NCBI GenBank assembly: GCA_965198485.1
Contig: CBDAPQ010000005.1
Span: 2,790,001-2,854,000, forward strand
DNA length: 64,000 nucleotides
Direction: 5' to 3'
Source: RH-AL1 sp965198485
GTDB taxonomy: Bacteria; Pseudomonadota; Alphaproteobacteria; Rhizobiales; Beijerinckiaceae
The position numbers were made by a program, and so were the translations under genes. Positions 43,215-52,459 of this stretch are shown one piece after another (position 1 is the stretch's first letter; the number at the start of each line of letters is the position of its first letter). Under the pieces are notes generated by a model. That model searched no databases. It saw only the letters and a list, made by a program, of their open reading frames with translations, and was not told the DNA's origin.

Positions 43215-44477
43215 CTAACCCGCGGCTGAGACGTAGGGGCCGCGCGTCGTGTCGAGACCCTGCACCACCGGCATCTTGACGGCCGAACCGCCGGCCGCGG
43301 CCCGGTAGATCGCCTCCAGCACCTTCATGTCCTGAAGGCCTTCCTCGCCGGGCGTAAGCGGCTCGCGGTCGTGGCGGATCGCGTCGGCGAAGGCGTCCAT
43401 TTCGACGGCGAACTGATTCTTCGGCGTCCACACCCGCTGCTCGCGGGCGCTGGCCATGCCGGCCTTGTGCCCGACATGCATGACCAGGTTGTTGTAGGAG
43501 AATGCCGGATCGAGCCCGAACCAACCGTCGGCGGCGGCGCAGCGCAGGCGCCGGTTCTCATGGAAGCTGTAGCCCGACGTGCCGGTGGCGATCACGCCGG
43601 AGGGAAACTCCAGCGTGAACGTCGCGATGTCCTCGACCTCCTTGAAGCGCGGATCGCCCTTCGGCCGGGTCAGCTTTCCGGTGACCTCCACCGGTTCCTC
43701 GCCGGTTATGTAGCGGAAGGCATTGAAGCAATAGATGCCGACGTCGGGCAGCGAGCCGCCTCCAGCCATCGCCTCGATCTGCCGCCACTGCCCGACGGCA
43801 TCGTCGTTCTGCCCGTTGACCGCCTCGATGAAACGCAACGCGCCGTACGTCTTGTCGCGTGCCAGCTTGATCAACTCGCGATGCGCCGGGTCGTACTGGA
43901 GGCGATAGGCGATCATCAGCTTGCGCTTGGCGTCGCGGCACGCCTTGATCATGCGCTCGGCCTGGGCGACGTTGGCCGCCATCGGCTTCTCGCAGAGGAC
44001 GTGCTTGCCGGCCGCCGCCGCCCGCTCGGTGTACTCGAGGTGCATGGCGTTGGGCAGCACGATGTAGACGATGTCGACGTCCGGGTCGTCCTTCAGCTTG
44101 TCGAAGCTCGCATAGTCGTAGACGCTCTTCTCGGGCAGGCCGTTCTGCGCCGCCACGGCCTGGGCGATGTCGCGGTGACCGCTGACGAGCGCGGCGAGGC
44201 GCACATCCTTGGCCGTCCCGAAGGCCGGGATGATCTCTTCGAGCGCGAGATGGCCGATGCCCACCACGGCGACGCCGAGACGCTTGGCCGGCGGCTCGCG
44301 GTTGGGCACCGCGCCACCGCCTTCGCTCTTGGCGTGCAAAGGCGGCAGCTCGACCTTGCCGTCCTTGACGCTGCCGTAGAGCTTGGCCGGCTGTTGCTCG
44401 GCGGCTGCCGCCGCGGCCGGGCCGACGAGGCCTGCGGCGGAGGCGGCGAGGATGGTGCGGCGTGTGAGATCGGCCAT
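43215..44477 (-). CDS. Gfo/Idh/MocA oxidoreductase, Tat-exported (glucose-fructose oxidoreductase-like)
   Basis: A 420-residue NAD(P)-dependent oxidoreductase. The Tat signal contains LTRRTILAASAAGLVG. The Rossmann loop region is GVAVVGIGHLALEEIIPAF, and the catalytic lysine is in HVLCEKPMA. AGGAG seven bases before ATG 44477 supports the start. Export of a Gfo/Idh enzyme by Tat fits the periplasmic glucose-fructose oxidoreductase type with a tightly bound cofactor. The sugar substrate is unknown. Confidence 0.88.
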   Translation of the reverse strand: MADLTRRTILAASAAGLVGPAAAAAAEQQPAKLYGSVKDGKVELPPLHAKSEGGGAVPNREPPAKRLGVAVVGIGHLALEEIIPAFGTAKDVRLAALVSGHRDIAQAVAAQNGLPEKSVYDYASFDKLKDDPDVDIVYIVLPNAMHLEYTERAAAAGKHVLCEKPMAANVAQAERMIKACRDAKRKLMIAYRLQYDPAHRELIKLARDKTYGALRFIEAVNGQNDDAVGQWRQIEAMAGGGSLPDVGIYCFNAFRYITGEEPVEVTGKLTRPKGDPRFKEVEDIATFTLEFPSGVIATGTSGYSFHENRRLRCAAADGWFGLDPAFSYNNLVMHVGHKAGMASAREQRVWTPKNQFAVEMDAFADAIRHDREPLTPGEEGLQDMKVLEAIYRAAAGGSAVKMPVVQGLDTTRGPYVSAAG

Positions 44478-44747
44478 GAAGCGCTCCTTTGTGGCCCGGC
44501 CGACGGCCGATGCCGAACGATGTTCGAGTGACGGCCGAACCCGCGCTTCAGGAAGTCGTTCGTCCAAGCTCGCGAGGAGTCAATGGGATGAGCACCGCGA
44601 GACTCGCCGTCGGCATGGCGGCAATCCCGGCATTCCCGTCGCCCGCGTCGGCACACCGTCACCGCTCGTCGGAAGCACTCACGCTCGAACAAGACTCACG
44701 TCCGGTCCTTCGGACCAACTCCGTCAAAGAAGGTCGATCGACGTCGA

Positions 44748-45452
44748 TCAGCCTTCGCGAGCTGCACCGCGAAAACCCGTCGCCAGCACGTAGAGCTCGG
44801 CCGAACCCGCGCGGCTGGCGTTGGGCTTGACGTGGTGCACGGTGCTGAAATCGCTCTTGAGACGGCGAAGGAGTTCGCCTTCCGTGCCACCCTGGAAGAC
44901 CTTGGCGAGGAAGGCGCCGCCCTCGTCGAGCACCTCGCACGCGAAGTCGATGGCGAGTTCCGCCAGCGCCACGATGCGGATGTGGTCGGTCTTCTTGTGA
45001 CCCGTGGTGTTGGCCGCCATGTCGGACAGCACCACATCGGCCTTGCCGCCAAGCATCGCCTTGAGCCGCTCGGGCGCGTCCGCGTCGAGGAAGTCCAGCA
45101 CCTCGAACTGGGCTCCCGCGAGCGGGTCGATCGGCAGCAGGTCGATGCCCACGAGCTTGCCCCTGCCCTGCTCCGCACCGACCTTGCGAGAGGCCACCTG
45201 AGCCCAGCCGCCGGGTGCCGCGCCGAGGTCGACGACGCGTTGGCCGGCCTTGAGCACGTGATAGCGCTCGTCGATCTCGATGAGCTTGTAGGCGGCGCGC
45301 GAGCGGTAACCGTCGCGTTTGGCCTGGGCGACGTAGGGATCGTTGAGCTGGCGCTGCAGCCAGAGCGTCGACGAGAGCGACCGCTTGCGCGCGGTCTTCA
45401 CCCTCGTCTTGAGATCGCCCCTCGGCGCGCCGCCGCCGCCGTTGCCCGTCAC
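44748..45452 (-). CDS. rlmE: 23S rRNA (uridine-2'-O-)-methyltransferase RlmE
   Basis: A 234-residue FtsJ-family methyltransferase that methylates U2552 of 23S rRNA. The SAM motif is VVDLGAAPGGWAQVA. The K-D-K-E tetrad positions are in SRAAYKLIEID, VLSDMAAN, LAKVFQGG and SAELYVLA. A basic N-terminal extension of about 30 residues precedes the fold, as in many alphaproteobacteria. GTG 45452 starts one base after the ppx stop codon, so the genes are coupled. Confidence 0.94.
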   Translation of the reverse strand: MTGNGGGGAPRGDLKTRVKTARKRSLSSTLWLQRQLNDPYVAQAKRDGYRSRAAYKLIEIDERYHVLKAGQRVVDLGAAPGGWAQVASRKVGAEQGRGKLVGIDLLPIDPLAGAQFEVLDFLDADAPERLKAMLGGKADVVLSDMAANTTGHKKTDHIRIVALAELAIDFACEVLDEGGAFLAKVFQGGTEGELLRRLKSDFSTVHHVKPNASRAGSAELYVLATGFRGAAREG

Positions 45453-45453
45453 G

Positions 45454-46605
45454 TCAGGCCCCGTCCCGCGACCACATGCGATCCGCCGCCATCATCTGCA
45501 TGAGGATGCCCTCGCGCAAGCCGCGATCGGCGATTCGCACGCGCTCGCAAGGGAAGGCACGGCGGATCGCCTCGAAGATCGCGCAGCCGGCCAGCACCAG
45601 GTCGGCGCGATCAGGCCCGATGCAGGCGTTGAGGGTGCGCTCCTCGAACGACATGCCGCGCAGCGACGCCATCGTGGTCGAGATCTCGTCCTGGCTCATC
45701 CACAGCCCGTCGACCCGGCGCCGCTCGTAGCGGTGAAGACCGAGATGGACGCCGGCGATCGTCGTCACCGTGCCCGATGTGCCCAGCAGGTGAAACCGCT
45801 CATTGCGCGGCTGCGCCGCGACCATCTGCTTGAAGGGAGCCAGCTCGACTTCGCAACACTCGACCATGGCCTCGAAGACTTCCGGCGTCACGAAGAGGCC
45901 GCCGAATCGCTCGGCAAGGCTGACCACGCCGACCTTCATCGATTCCCAGGCGCGGACACGATCGCGCAGCTCGCCGTCGGCAAGGCGATGGCGTTGCGAC
46001 GTCGGCGCGGCGGCACTCGACAGCCAGACGATCTCCGTCGAGCCGCCGCCGATGTCGAAGAGCACGATGCCTTCGGCCTCTGGGTCGGCGAGGCTGGCAC
46101 AGCCATGGGCGGCAAGGAAGGCCTCGGTCTCGCGCGAGACGATCTCGAGCTGGAAGCGCGTGGCCTCGGCGACCCTGGCGAGGAACTCATCGCTGTTGGC
46201 GGCGGCGCGGCAGGCTTCGGTGGCGATGAGGCGATGGCGTGTGACATGCCGCGCCTGAATTTTCTCGCGGCAAACCTTCAGGGCGGCGATCGTCCTACTC
46301 ATCGCGGCTTCGGAGAGGCGGCCCGAGGCGCTCACGCCTTCGCCCAAGCGAACGATGCGGCAGAAGCTGTCGACGACGCGGAACGCACCCGCATCGAGGC
46401 CGGGCGCGGGCTGGCGCGCGATCAGGAGCCGGCAATTGTTGGTGCCGAGATCGAGTGCCGCGTAGACCGGCGTTCGCTGGCGCAGCGCGCCATGGTGGTC
46501 TTCCACGGCGCCGTAATCGGCTACAACAGGGGTCCCACCCGAGAGCCGATCCATGCCGCCGGCCGACGGTGAAGCCGTCTTGAGCTCCGTAGCCGTCCGA
46601 TCCAT
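45454..46605 (-). CDS. ppx: Exopolyphosphatase / pppGpp phosphohydrolase (Ppx/GppA)
   Basis: A 383-residue ASKHA-fold enzyme hydrolysing polyphosphate or pppGpp. The ATPase-like phosphate motifs are YAALDLGTNNCRLLIA and VLFDIGGGSTEIVW. GTSGTVTTIAGV and the C-terminal ADRGLREGILMQMM complete the family pattern. It lacks the extra domain of long E. coli Ppx. ATG 46605 (MDRTATEL) is used. It is followed by rlmE, a conserved alphaproteobacterial pair. Confidence 0.92.
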   Translation of the reverse strand: MDRTATELKTASPSAGGMDRLSGGTPVVADYGAVEDHHGALRQRTPVYAALDLGTNNCRLLIARQPAPGLDAGAFRVVDSFCRIVRLGEGVSASGRLSEAAMSRTIAALKVCREKIQARHVTRHRLIATEACRAAANSDEFLARVAEATRFQLEIVSRETEAFLAAHGCASLADPEAEGIVLFDIGGGSTEIVWLSSAAAPTSQRHRLADGELRDRVRAWESMKVGVVSLAERFGGLFVTPEVFEAMVECCEVELAPFKQMVAAQPRNERFHLLGTSGTVTTIAGVHLGLHRYERRRVDGLWMSQDEISTTMASLRGMSFEERTLNACIGPDRADLVLAGCAIFEAIRRAFPCERVRIADRGLREGILMQMMAADRMWSRDGA

Positions 46606-46653
46606 CCGCGCGATGCCCTCGAGGCGCACTCTCGTGTGGCGCCTTTGACGTGA

Positions 46654-46683
46654 AATGTAGCTATTGCATCAGCTTCTGTCCAA
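46654..46683 (-). promoter_or_regulatory. Candidate promoter of ppx-rlmE
   Basis: On the minus strand, TTGGAC (46683-46678) and TACATT (46659-46654) are 18 bp apart, about 50 bp before the ppx ATG. The match to the sigma-70 consensus is moderate. A direct repeat sits immediately upstream. Confidence 0.35.
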
Positions 46684-46685
46684 GT

Positions 46686-46718
46686 CCTTAAGCCATGCCA
46701 ACCCTTAAGCCGTGCCAA
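46686..46718. repeat. Two direct repeats of CCTTAAGCCRTGCCAA
   Basis: Two 16-bp copies (46686-46701 and 46703-46718), differing at one base, have a 17-bp period. They lie just upstream of the candidate ppx promoter and 11 bp beyond the end of the caspase-like gene, so they could be tandem regulator sites. There is no third copy nearby. Confidence 0.6.
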
Positions 46719-46729
46719 GCCGAAGCTTT

Positions 46730-49123
46730 TCATCGCCCGGCGCGGGGCTTGGCGCCGGAGCGGGCGCGGCGAGGCGGCAGCGGCGGGTCGCTCGGCAGGC
46801 GGGCGGCTCCTGGCGTCGTGTCCGCCTTGTGCGTCGGCTCGACGATCGCTTTCGAGACCGCCGGCGGCACAATCGGAGCTGCCGAAGGTGACGGTGCGGG
46901 CGGAGGCGGCGGGGCGGCGGGAGCAGTGGCCGCCGCCGCTGGGACGGGCGCAGGGGCAGGTGGCATCGCCAGCGAGGTCGAGGGAAAGGGCGGCCCCGCC
47001 GGCGAGCCAGCCGCGCTCTCGGGTGGCGCCGGGACCGCGGCGAGCGGTGCGGCGGCACCGTCGAACGCCGGCGCCGGCGGCGGCGGCGGAAGGTTCAGGG
47101 CCGGGGCCTGTCCGGTGAGCCCTGCGGCGGCGGGCAGCGCTGGCGGCTTGAGCGCACCCGCATGCGAGGGTGGCGCGGGGTTTGCCTTTCCAGCGGCATC
47201 CTTTGCCTCGCCGCTCCGGCTCGCCTCGGGCCGAGGCGCCTCGCTCTTGCCCGCGTCGCCCTTCGGCTTCGGTGCTGCGGGCGTCGGCGTCGCGGGCATC
47301 GGTGACGCGGAGGGAACGATCCCAAGCGCCTCGGGCGCGATGGCCGGGCCGCCTTTGGCGTCGCCGGACGCGACGATCACGAAGCGCGGCGGCAACGCCT
47401 TGCCCGAAATCACGCCATTCGTCGTCACGATGTCCGCGGCCGAGACGACCGTGGCGGCGACCACTTGTCCGCCGGCGTCGAGCAGCGTGATCGCGTGGCC
47501 GCCCACCGCCACGTCGCGGTTCACCGAGCGCCCCAGCGGCCGATCCGCTGGTCCGACTTGAATCATCGTCAAGGCGCCGTCGCCGCCGGTGCTGATCGCG
47601 ACCCTCGAGATGGCGGCGCCGTCGGCGGCGGTCTGGTTCACCGTGCGGACGCTGTGCGCGACCGTCGCGGACAGGCGAGACACGACCGTTCCGCCGGGTC
47701 TCGCCGTCACGATGGCGCAACCGCCCCGATCGTCGCGCAAGGTCGCGATCAGCGCGCCACCGGGGACGGCCGGCTCCTCGATCGCGCCGAACGGACGGGC
47801 CTGGCCCTCGGGCGTGGCTACCGGCAGCGGCAGCGGCAGCGAACCCGCCGGAGCGAGCGGCGGCGGCGGCAAGGTGTCGAAGAAGGCGCTCCGAGGCGGC
47901 GGCAGCATTGTCGCGGGCGGGGAAGGGATCGAAGGGCCGTCGACGAAAGTGAGGCGTTCGAGCGCGGCGACCTCCTCGGATGAGGGCGGCGGCAGGCCCT
48001 CGAACGGTACGATGTCGAAGCGCGGCGGCGGCTCCAACGCGGCATGGAGGGCGAACAGCTGCCGGCGCACGTCGCCGAGATGGGGCCCGCGCGGGTAGCG
48101 GCGCATGTAGGTCCAGTAGGCGCGAGGCGTGTTGGCGCGCACGGCCTCGCTCCAGAACAGCGCCTCCCGGCGCGCCGCCGCCATCGCGCGCACGCGCCCG
48201 ACGAGCGGATCGCGCGGAAAGGCGGTCACGAAGTCGGCGTAGCCCGGCAGGGTGTCGCGGGCGATCGCCGTGGAATAGGCCAGCGGGGCCGCGAGCCCGG
48301 CGATGGCCGGGAGCGCCGTCGCGTCCGCCCTCGCACCGGGAAAGAACGCGAAGCTGGGATCGGCCGAGCCGTCATCGAAGGGCACGGCGGCGCCGTCGGT
48401 CCGCTCCCCCACGCGCAGGCGTACGCGACGCAACATCTCGCCAGGGGGCAGGCCGGGAACCTGCATGGCTTCCGCCAGCGCGCGGGCATAGCTGCCGTAG
48501 GGCGGCACGTTGGCAGGCGCCACGACGCCGGGAGCGGTGTTGTAGGCGTAGATGCTGCCGACCGGCGCCTCGGCAAGGCTTAGGCCACCGGCGAGCGGCA
48601 TGCCGTTTCGCGCGAACGGCGTCGCCCGGGAGAGATCGAAAAGGAACAGCCGGGTCGTCGCCGGTACGTCCTCCAGCGGACCCGCGAGCTCGGCGAGGCG
48701 CATGGCGGCCTCGGGAACGTCGGCGTCGGTGTCGATCCTGGCGCCGACCGGCACCAGCCAGTTCTCGCCGGCGTACTGCAGCCCGTAGCCGGAGACGTAG
48801 ACCGCGAGCACGGCACCCGGACCGGCGCTGCGGGCCTTGGCGGCAAGATCGGCGATCGTCCGGCGCAGCGTCGCGGCGTCGGCGTCGGCGACCGCCACGA
48901 CGTCGAAGCCCGCCTGCGCAAAGGCTGTCGCCATGAGGCCGGCATCGGCGTCGGCGGTCACAAGTCGCGCCTGCGGGTAGGCGGCCTCCCCGATCACCAG
49001 CGCCAGCCGCTTCGGTGCGCTGCGATCCTGCGCCGCGACCCTCCCGGGACCGACGAAGGCGAGGATCGCGACCAGCACACCGAATATCGCACCAAAGGCA
49101 AGGACGCGAACGGCTGCGGGCAA
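46730..49123 (-). CDS. Caspase-like (peptidase C14) exported protein, catalytic dyad lost
   Basis: A 797-residue protein. A signal peptide (VLAFGAIFGVLVAILAFVG, cut after VAAQ) is followed by a caspase p20-like domain (about 35-260). The catalytic histidine of the GHG motif is Tyr113 (YVSGYGLQYAGENW), and the cysteine of the DACR motif is Ser165 (FDLSRATPF), so it should be inactive as a peptidase. A beta-rich domain follows (about 440-600), then a roughly 200-residue Pro/Ala-rich tail. TTG 49123 with GGAG eight bases upstream is chosen; the longer frame would overlap the divergent PBP1A start. Its role is unknown. Confidence 0.75.
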   Translation of the reverse strand: MPAAVRVLAFGAIFGVLVAILAFVGPGRVAAQDRSAPKRLALVIGEAAYPQARLVTADADAGLMATAFAQAGFDVVAVADADAATLRRTIADLAAKARSAGPGAVLAVYVSGYGLQYAGENWLVPVGARIDTDADVPEAAMRLAELAGPLEDVPATTRLFLFDLSRATPFARNGMPLAGGLSLAEAPVGSIYAYNTAPGVVAPANVPPYGSYARALAEAMQVPGLPPGEMLRRVRLRVGERTDGAAVPFDDGSADPSFAFFPGARADATALPAIAGLAAPLAYSTAIARDTLPGYADFVTAFPRDPLVGRVRAMAAARREALFWSEAVRANTPRAYWTYMRRYPRGPHLGDVRRQLFALHAALEPPPRFDIVPFEGLPPPSSEEVAALERLTFVDGPSIPSPPATMLPPPRSAFFDTLPPPPLAPAGSLPLPLPVATPEGQARPFGAIEEPAVPGGALIATLRDDRGGCAIVTARPGGTVVSRLSATVAHSVRTVNQTAADGAAISRVAISTGGDGALTMIQVGPADRPLGRSVNRDVAVGGHAITLLDAGGQVVAATVVSAADIVTTNGVISGKALPPRFVIVASGDAKGGPAIAPEALGIVPSASPMPATPTPAAPKPKGDAGKSEAPRPEASRSGEAKDAAGKANPAPPSHAGALKPPALPAAAGLTGQAPALNLPPPPPAPAFDGAAAPLAAVPAPPESAAGSPAGPPFPSTSLAMPPAPAPVPAAAATAPAAPPPPPAPSPSAAPIVPPAVSKAIVEPTHKADTTPGAARLPSDPPLPPRRARSGAKPRAGR

Positions 49124-49295
49124 AGACGAGGCTCCAGGATCAGTGGCGGGGCCGGCAGATGTGTAGCGCAGCACGCTGTCAGCGCAACATGGCGAGCGTT
49201 CGGCAGGCACCGGAGCGGGCGAGCGCCACGGCACCGGCACTTTACGCGTCCTTAAAGCGCCGGCCTTAGCGTTGCACGGCAGGCTGGGGCGACGC

Positions 49296-51563
49296 ATGGC
49301 GAAAGGAGGCGGATCGGGGCGGCGCGAGCCGAGCTTCGAGCGCGACTACGACGCGGAGGAGCGCGCCGAGCGCCGCGCCGCCGTGCGCGACCGCCATCGT
49401 GAAACGCGTCGGGACAAGCGAGAGAAGAGCCGGGCGAAGAACCGCCGCAAGCGCCGCCGCCGCGGCTCGCTCCTCGGCTTCCTGATCCGCTCGACCCTGG
49501 TGCTCGGCCTATGGAGCGGCATCGCCGCCGGCGCCGTCATCGCCTACGAGGCCTCCAAGCTGCCGCCGATCGACCAGATCGCCGTGCCCAAACGGCCGCC
49601 CAACATCGCCATCCTCGCCGCCGACGGCACGCTGATCGCCAACCGCGGCGATACCGGCGGTGCGGCGGTCAAGATCAAGGAGCTGCCGCGCTACCTGCCG
49701 CAGGCCTTCGTCGCGATCGAGGACCGGCGCTTCTACTCGCACTATGGGGTCGACCCGATCGGCATCGCCCGCGCGATCTTCTCCGACTTCGTGCTGCACC
49801 GCTCGATGCAGGGCGGCTCGACGCTGACCCAGCAGCTCGCCAAGAACATCTTCCTGACGCAGGAGCGCAGCATCCACCGCAAGATCCAGGAGGCGATCCT
49901 GGCGGTATGGCTCGAGCACAAGTTCACCAAGGACCAGATCCTCGAACTCTACCTCAACCGGGTCTATTTCGGTTCCGGTGCCTTCGGCGTGGAGGCGGCG
50001 GCGCACAAGTACTTCAACACGGACGCGCGCGCCGTCACCGTGCAGCAGGCGGCGATGCTGGCGGGTCTCATGAAGGCGCCGACGAAGCTCGCTCCCAATC
50101 GCAACCCCGAGGCGGCGGAGGATCGCGCGGCGCAGGTCGTCGCCGCGATGCGCGACGAGCACTTCATCACCGAGGGTCAGGCCAAGCTCGCTTTGGCCGA
50201 TCCTGCCCACGTGGCGCACGCGCCCGGCGCCGGCTCGATCAACTACGCCGCGGACTATGTGGTGGACACGCTCGACGACGTCGTCGGCGCGCCCGACGAG
50301 GACATCGTCGTGCAGTCGACCATCGACCGCGCGCTGCAGGCCGAGGGCGAGCGCGCGCTCGACGACGAGCTCGCCCGCAAGGGCGGCAAGTTCGGCGTCA
50401 GCCAGGGCGCCGTCGTGGCGATGGACCCCGACGGCGCGATCCGCGTGCTGATCGGCGGCCGCGACTATGCTGCGAGCCAGTTCGATCGCGCGGTGGCGGC
50501 CAAGCGCCAGCCGGGCTCGGCCTTCAAGCCGTTCGTCTATCTCGCCGGCGTCGAAAAGGGCCTGACGCCCGAGACGGTGCGCGACGACGCGCCGATCAAC
50601 GTCCACGGGTGGCGCCCGGAGAACTATTCCCACGAGTACCTCGGGCCGGTGACGCTGACCAAGGCGCTCTCGATGTCGCTCAACACGGTGGCGGTGCGCG
50701 TCTGCCTCGAAGCCGGGCCGCGAGCGGTCGTGACCACGGCGCACCGGCTCGGCATCGGGTCCGAACTGCAGCCCAACGCCTCGATCGCGCTCGGCACGTC
50801 CGAGGTCTCGCCGCTCGAGATGGTGACGGCCTACGTGCCGTTCTCCAACGGCGGCATCGGCGTGCAGCCGCACATCATCTCGCGCGTGAAGACGGCGACG
50901 GGACACCTGCTCTACCAGCGCCGCGGCGGCAACAACGGGCGCGTTATCGCGGCGCGCGACGTCGCCATGATGAACACGATGATGACCGAGACGCTGCTCA
51001 CCGGCACGGCGCGCAAGGGCGAGCTGCCCGGCTGGCAGGCGGCCGGCAAGACCGGCACAAGCCAGGATTACCGCGACGCCTGGTTCATCGGCTACACGAG
51101 CCGGCTGACCACCGGCGTCTGGCTCGGCAACGACGATTCGTCGCCGACGAAGAAGGCGTCTGGCGGCAGCCTGCCGGTGGAGATCTGGTCGCGCTTCATG
51201 AAGGTCGCCATGGCCGGCCAGCCGCCGACGCCGCTGCCGGGCGGCACCGCGCACGGCGCGCCGGTGGCCGCGCCGGCCGGCCCTCAGGCGACCGCCGGCC
51301 TGCCGGCCTCGCTCTTCGGCATCCCCCTACCCGACCTCGGAGGCCGCGACACCCCCGTCGCCGCCGCGACGCCGGCGCGGAGGTCGGACGCCTACGACGA
51401 TCCGGAGCCGCGCGCCGTCATCCGGCACCCCGTGCCCAGCGCAACGCGCCAGGCCCGCGACGACGACCTGCCCCCGGACGATGTCCCGGCGCCGCCTAGC
51501 CATGGCGCCAGGCCGCCGCCGGAGACGTCGCTGCTGGAGAGGATGTTCGGGACGCCGCTTTGA
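49296..51563 (+). CDS. mrcA: Penicillin-binding protein 1A (class A PBP)
   Basis: A 755-residue bifunctional peptidoglycan synthase. A basic cytoplasmic tail (1-55) precedes one membrane anchor (about 57-82). The GT51 glycosyltransferase has the catalytic Glu in AIEDRRFYSHYGVD and QGGSTLTQQLAKN. The transpeptidase has the SxxK nucleophile in GSAFKPFVY, SLN, and KTGTS. A Pro-rich unstructured tail ends the protein. ATG 49296 (MAKGGGSGRRE) is chosen over an upstream in-frame codon. It is divergent from the caspase-like gene. Confidence 0.94.
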   Translation: MAKGGGSGRREPSFERDYDAEERAERRAAVRDRHRETRRDKREKSRAKNRRKRRRRGSLLGFLIRSTLVLGLWSGIAAGAVIAYEASKLPPIDQIAVPKRPPNIAILAADGTLIANRGDTGGAAVKIKELPRYLPQAFVAIEDRRFYSHYGVDPIGIARAIFSDFVLHRSMQGGSTLTQQLAKNIFLTQERSIHRKIQEAILAVWLEHKFTKDQILELYLNRVYFGSGAFGVEAAAHKYFNTDARAVTVQQAAMLAGLMKAPTKLAPNRNPEAAEDRAAQVVAAMRDEHFITEGQAKLALADPAHVAHAPGAGSINYAADYVVDTLDDVVGAPDEDIVVQSTIDRALQAEGERALDDELARKGGKFGVSQGAVVAMDPDGAIRVLIGGRDYAASQFDRAVAAKRQPGSAFKPFVYLAGVEKGLTPETVRDDAPINVHGWRPENYSHEYLGPVTLTKALSMSLNTVAVRVCLEAGPRAVVTTAHRLGIGSELQPNASIALGTSEVSPLEMVTAYVPFSNGGIGVQPHIISRVKTATGHLLYQRRGGNNGRVIAARDVAMMNTMMTETLLTGTARKGELPGWQAAGKTGTSQDYRDAWFIGYTSRLTTGVWLGNDDSSPTKKASGGSLPVEIWSRFMKVAMAGQPPTPLPGGTAHGAPVAAPAGPQATAGLPASLFGIPLPDLGGRDTPVAAATPARRSDAYDDPEPRAVIRHPVPSATRQARDDDLPPDDVPAPPSHGARPPPETSLLERMFGTPL

Positions 51564-51607
51564 AGCTAAGCTGAGCGGCCTGACACAGGTCATGGGAAGG
51601 TCTTGGA

Positions 51608-52459
51608 ATGGCACTCACACGGCAGGTGATCACGTCGCTGAAGCGCGACGGCACCGACATGCTGGGCACCAAGAGCCTGGCGATCAAGATCGCCGACGAG
51701 AGCATCGTGTCGGGCTCGCTGCTGACCGTCGAGAGCAACCATTTCTGCGTGCTGAAGTCACGCGGCGCCGTGCTCAACGTCTACGACACCGGGCAGTACG
51801 CACTGGTGACGCCGGATAAGCCGCTGCTGGGATCGATCGCGCAGGGCTTTTTCGGCGGCGCCTCGCCCTGGGTCTACGAGGTGATCTACGTCAACCGCTC
51901 CAAGCTGCTGGTTCGCAGCGAGGGCGTCGCCACCTCGGCCGAAATGGCGGAGATGGCCTACCAGGTCGACTACTACATCCACGTCGACACCAAGCAGGAC
52001 GCGCTCGACCTCATCACGCACCTGCCGTTCAACGGCACGGAGATCGACACCGCGGAAGTGGCGGACTACGCCGGACCGGCCATCGAGCAGGCGATCAACC
52101 AGATCGTCCAGGTCACGCGGATGGAGCAGATCAACGAGCACATCACCGAGATCCGCGAATCGGTGAAGAGCCACCTCACCGATTTCCTCAAGGTCTACGG
52201 CATCCTGCTCAACGACCTGAAGGTGCTGATCCTGCCCAAGGACGAGCGCATGCGCGAGCTCATCTCGCTGCAGGCGATCGGCCTCTCGCCGCAGGAGGCG
52301 ATCCGCTACTACCTCGCGCTGCGCATGGCCGAGAAGGGCCTTGTGTCGGCGCCCAACGCGGCCTGCGGCCTGCCCTTTCACGTCGGCGGGCAGCCGCAGG
52401 GCATCTATTCCGTCGCTCCCGAGACCGGCCTCGGCGGCCTCATCGGGCCATCGCGCTGA
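51608..52459 (+). CDS. SPFH/band-7-like domain protein
   Basis: A 283-residue soluble protein. Its core (about 30-210) has SPFH character: VNRSKLLVRSEGVATSAEMA, a DYYIHVDTKQDAL strand pair and a long helical stretch (EQAINQIVQVTRMEQINEHI). It has no N-terminal membrane segment, so membrane association would need a partner or lipid contact. It starts 44 bp after the PBP1A stop codon and overlaps the next gene by TGATG. The pair is probably an operon of unknown function. Confidence 0.7.
   Translation: MALTRQVITSLKRDGTDMLGTKSLAIKIADESIVSGSLLTVESNHFCVLKSRGAVLNVYDTGQYALVTPDKPLLGSIAQGFFGGASPWVYEVIYVNRSKLLVRSEGVATSAEMAEMAYQVDYYIHVDTKQDALDLITHLPFNGTEIDTAEVADYAGPAIEQAINQIVQVTRMEQINEHITEIRESVKSHLTDFLKVYGILLNDLKVLILPKDERMRELISLQAIGLSPQEAIRYYLALRMAEKGLVSAPNAACGLPFHVGGQPQGIYSVAPETGLGGLIGPSR

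Noticed and set aside
44478..44747. The 270-bp gap between rlmE and the Gfo/Idh gene
   Set aside because: Checked for an RNA gene, a small protein and a terminator; nothing convincing was found.
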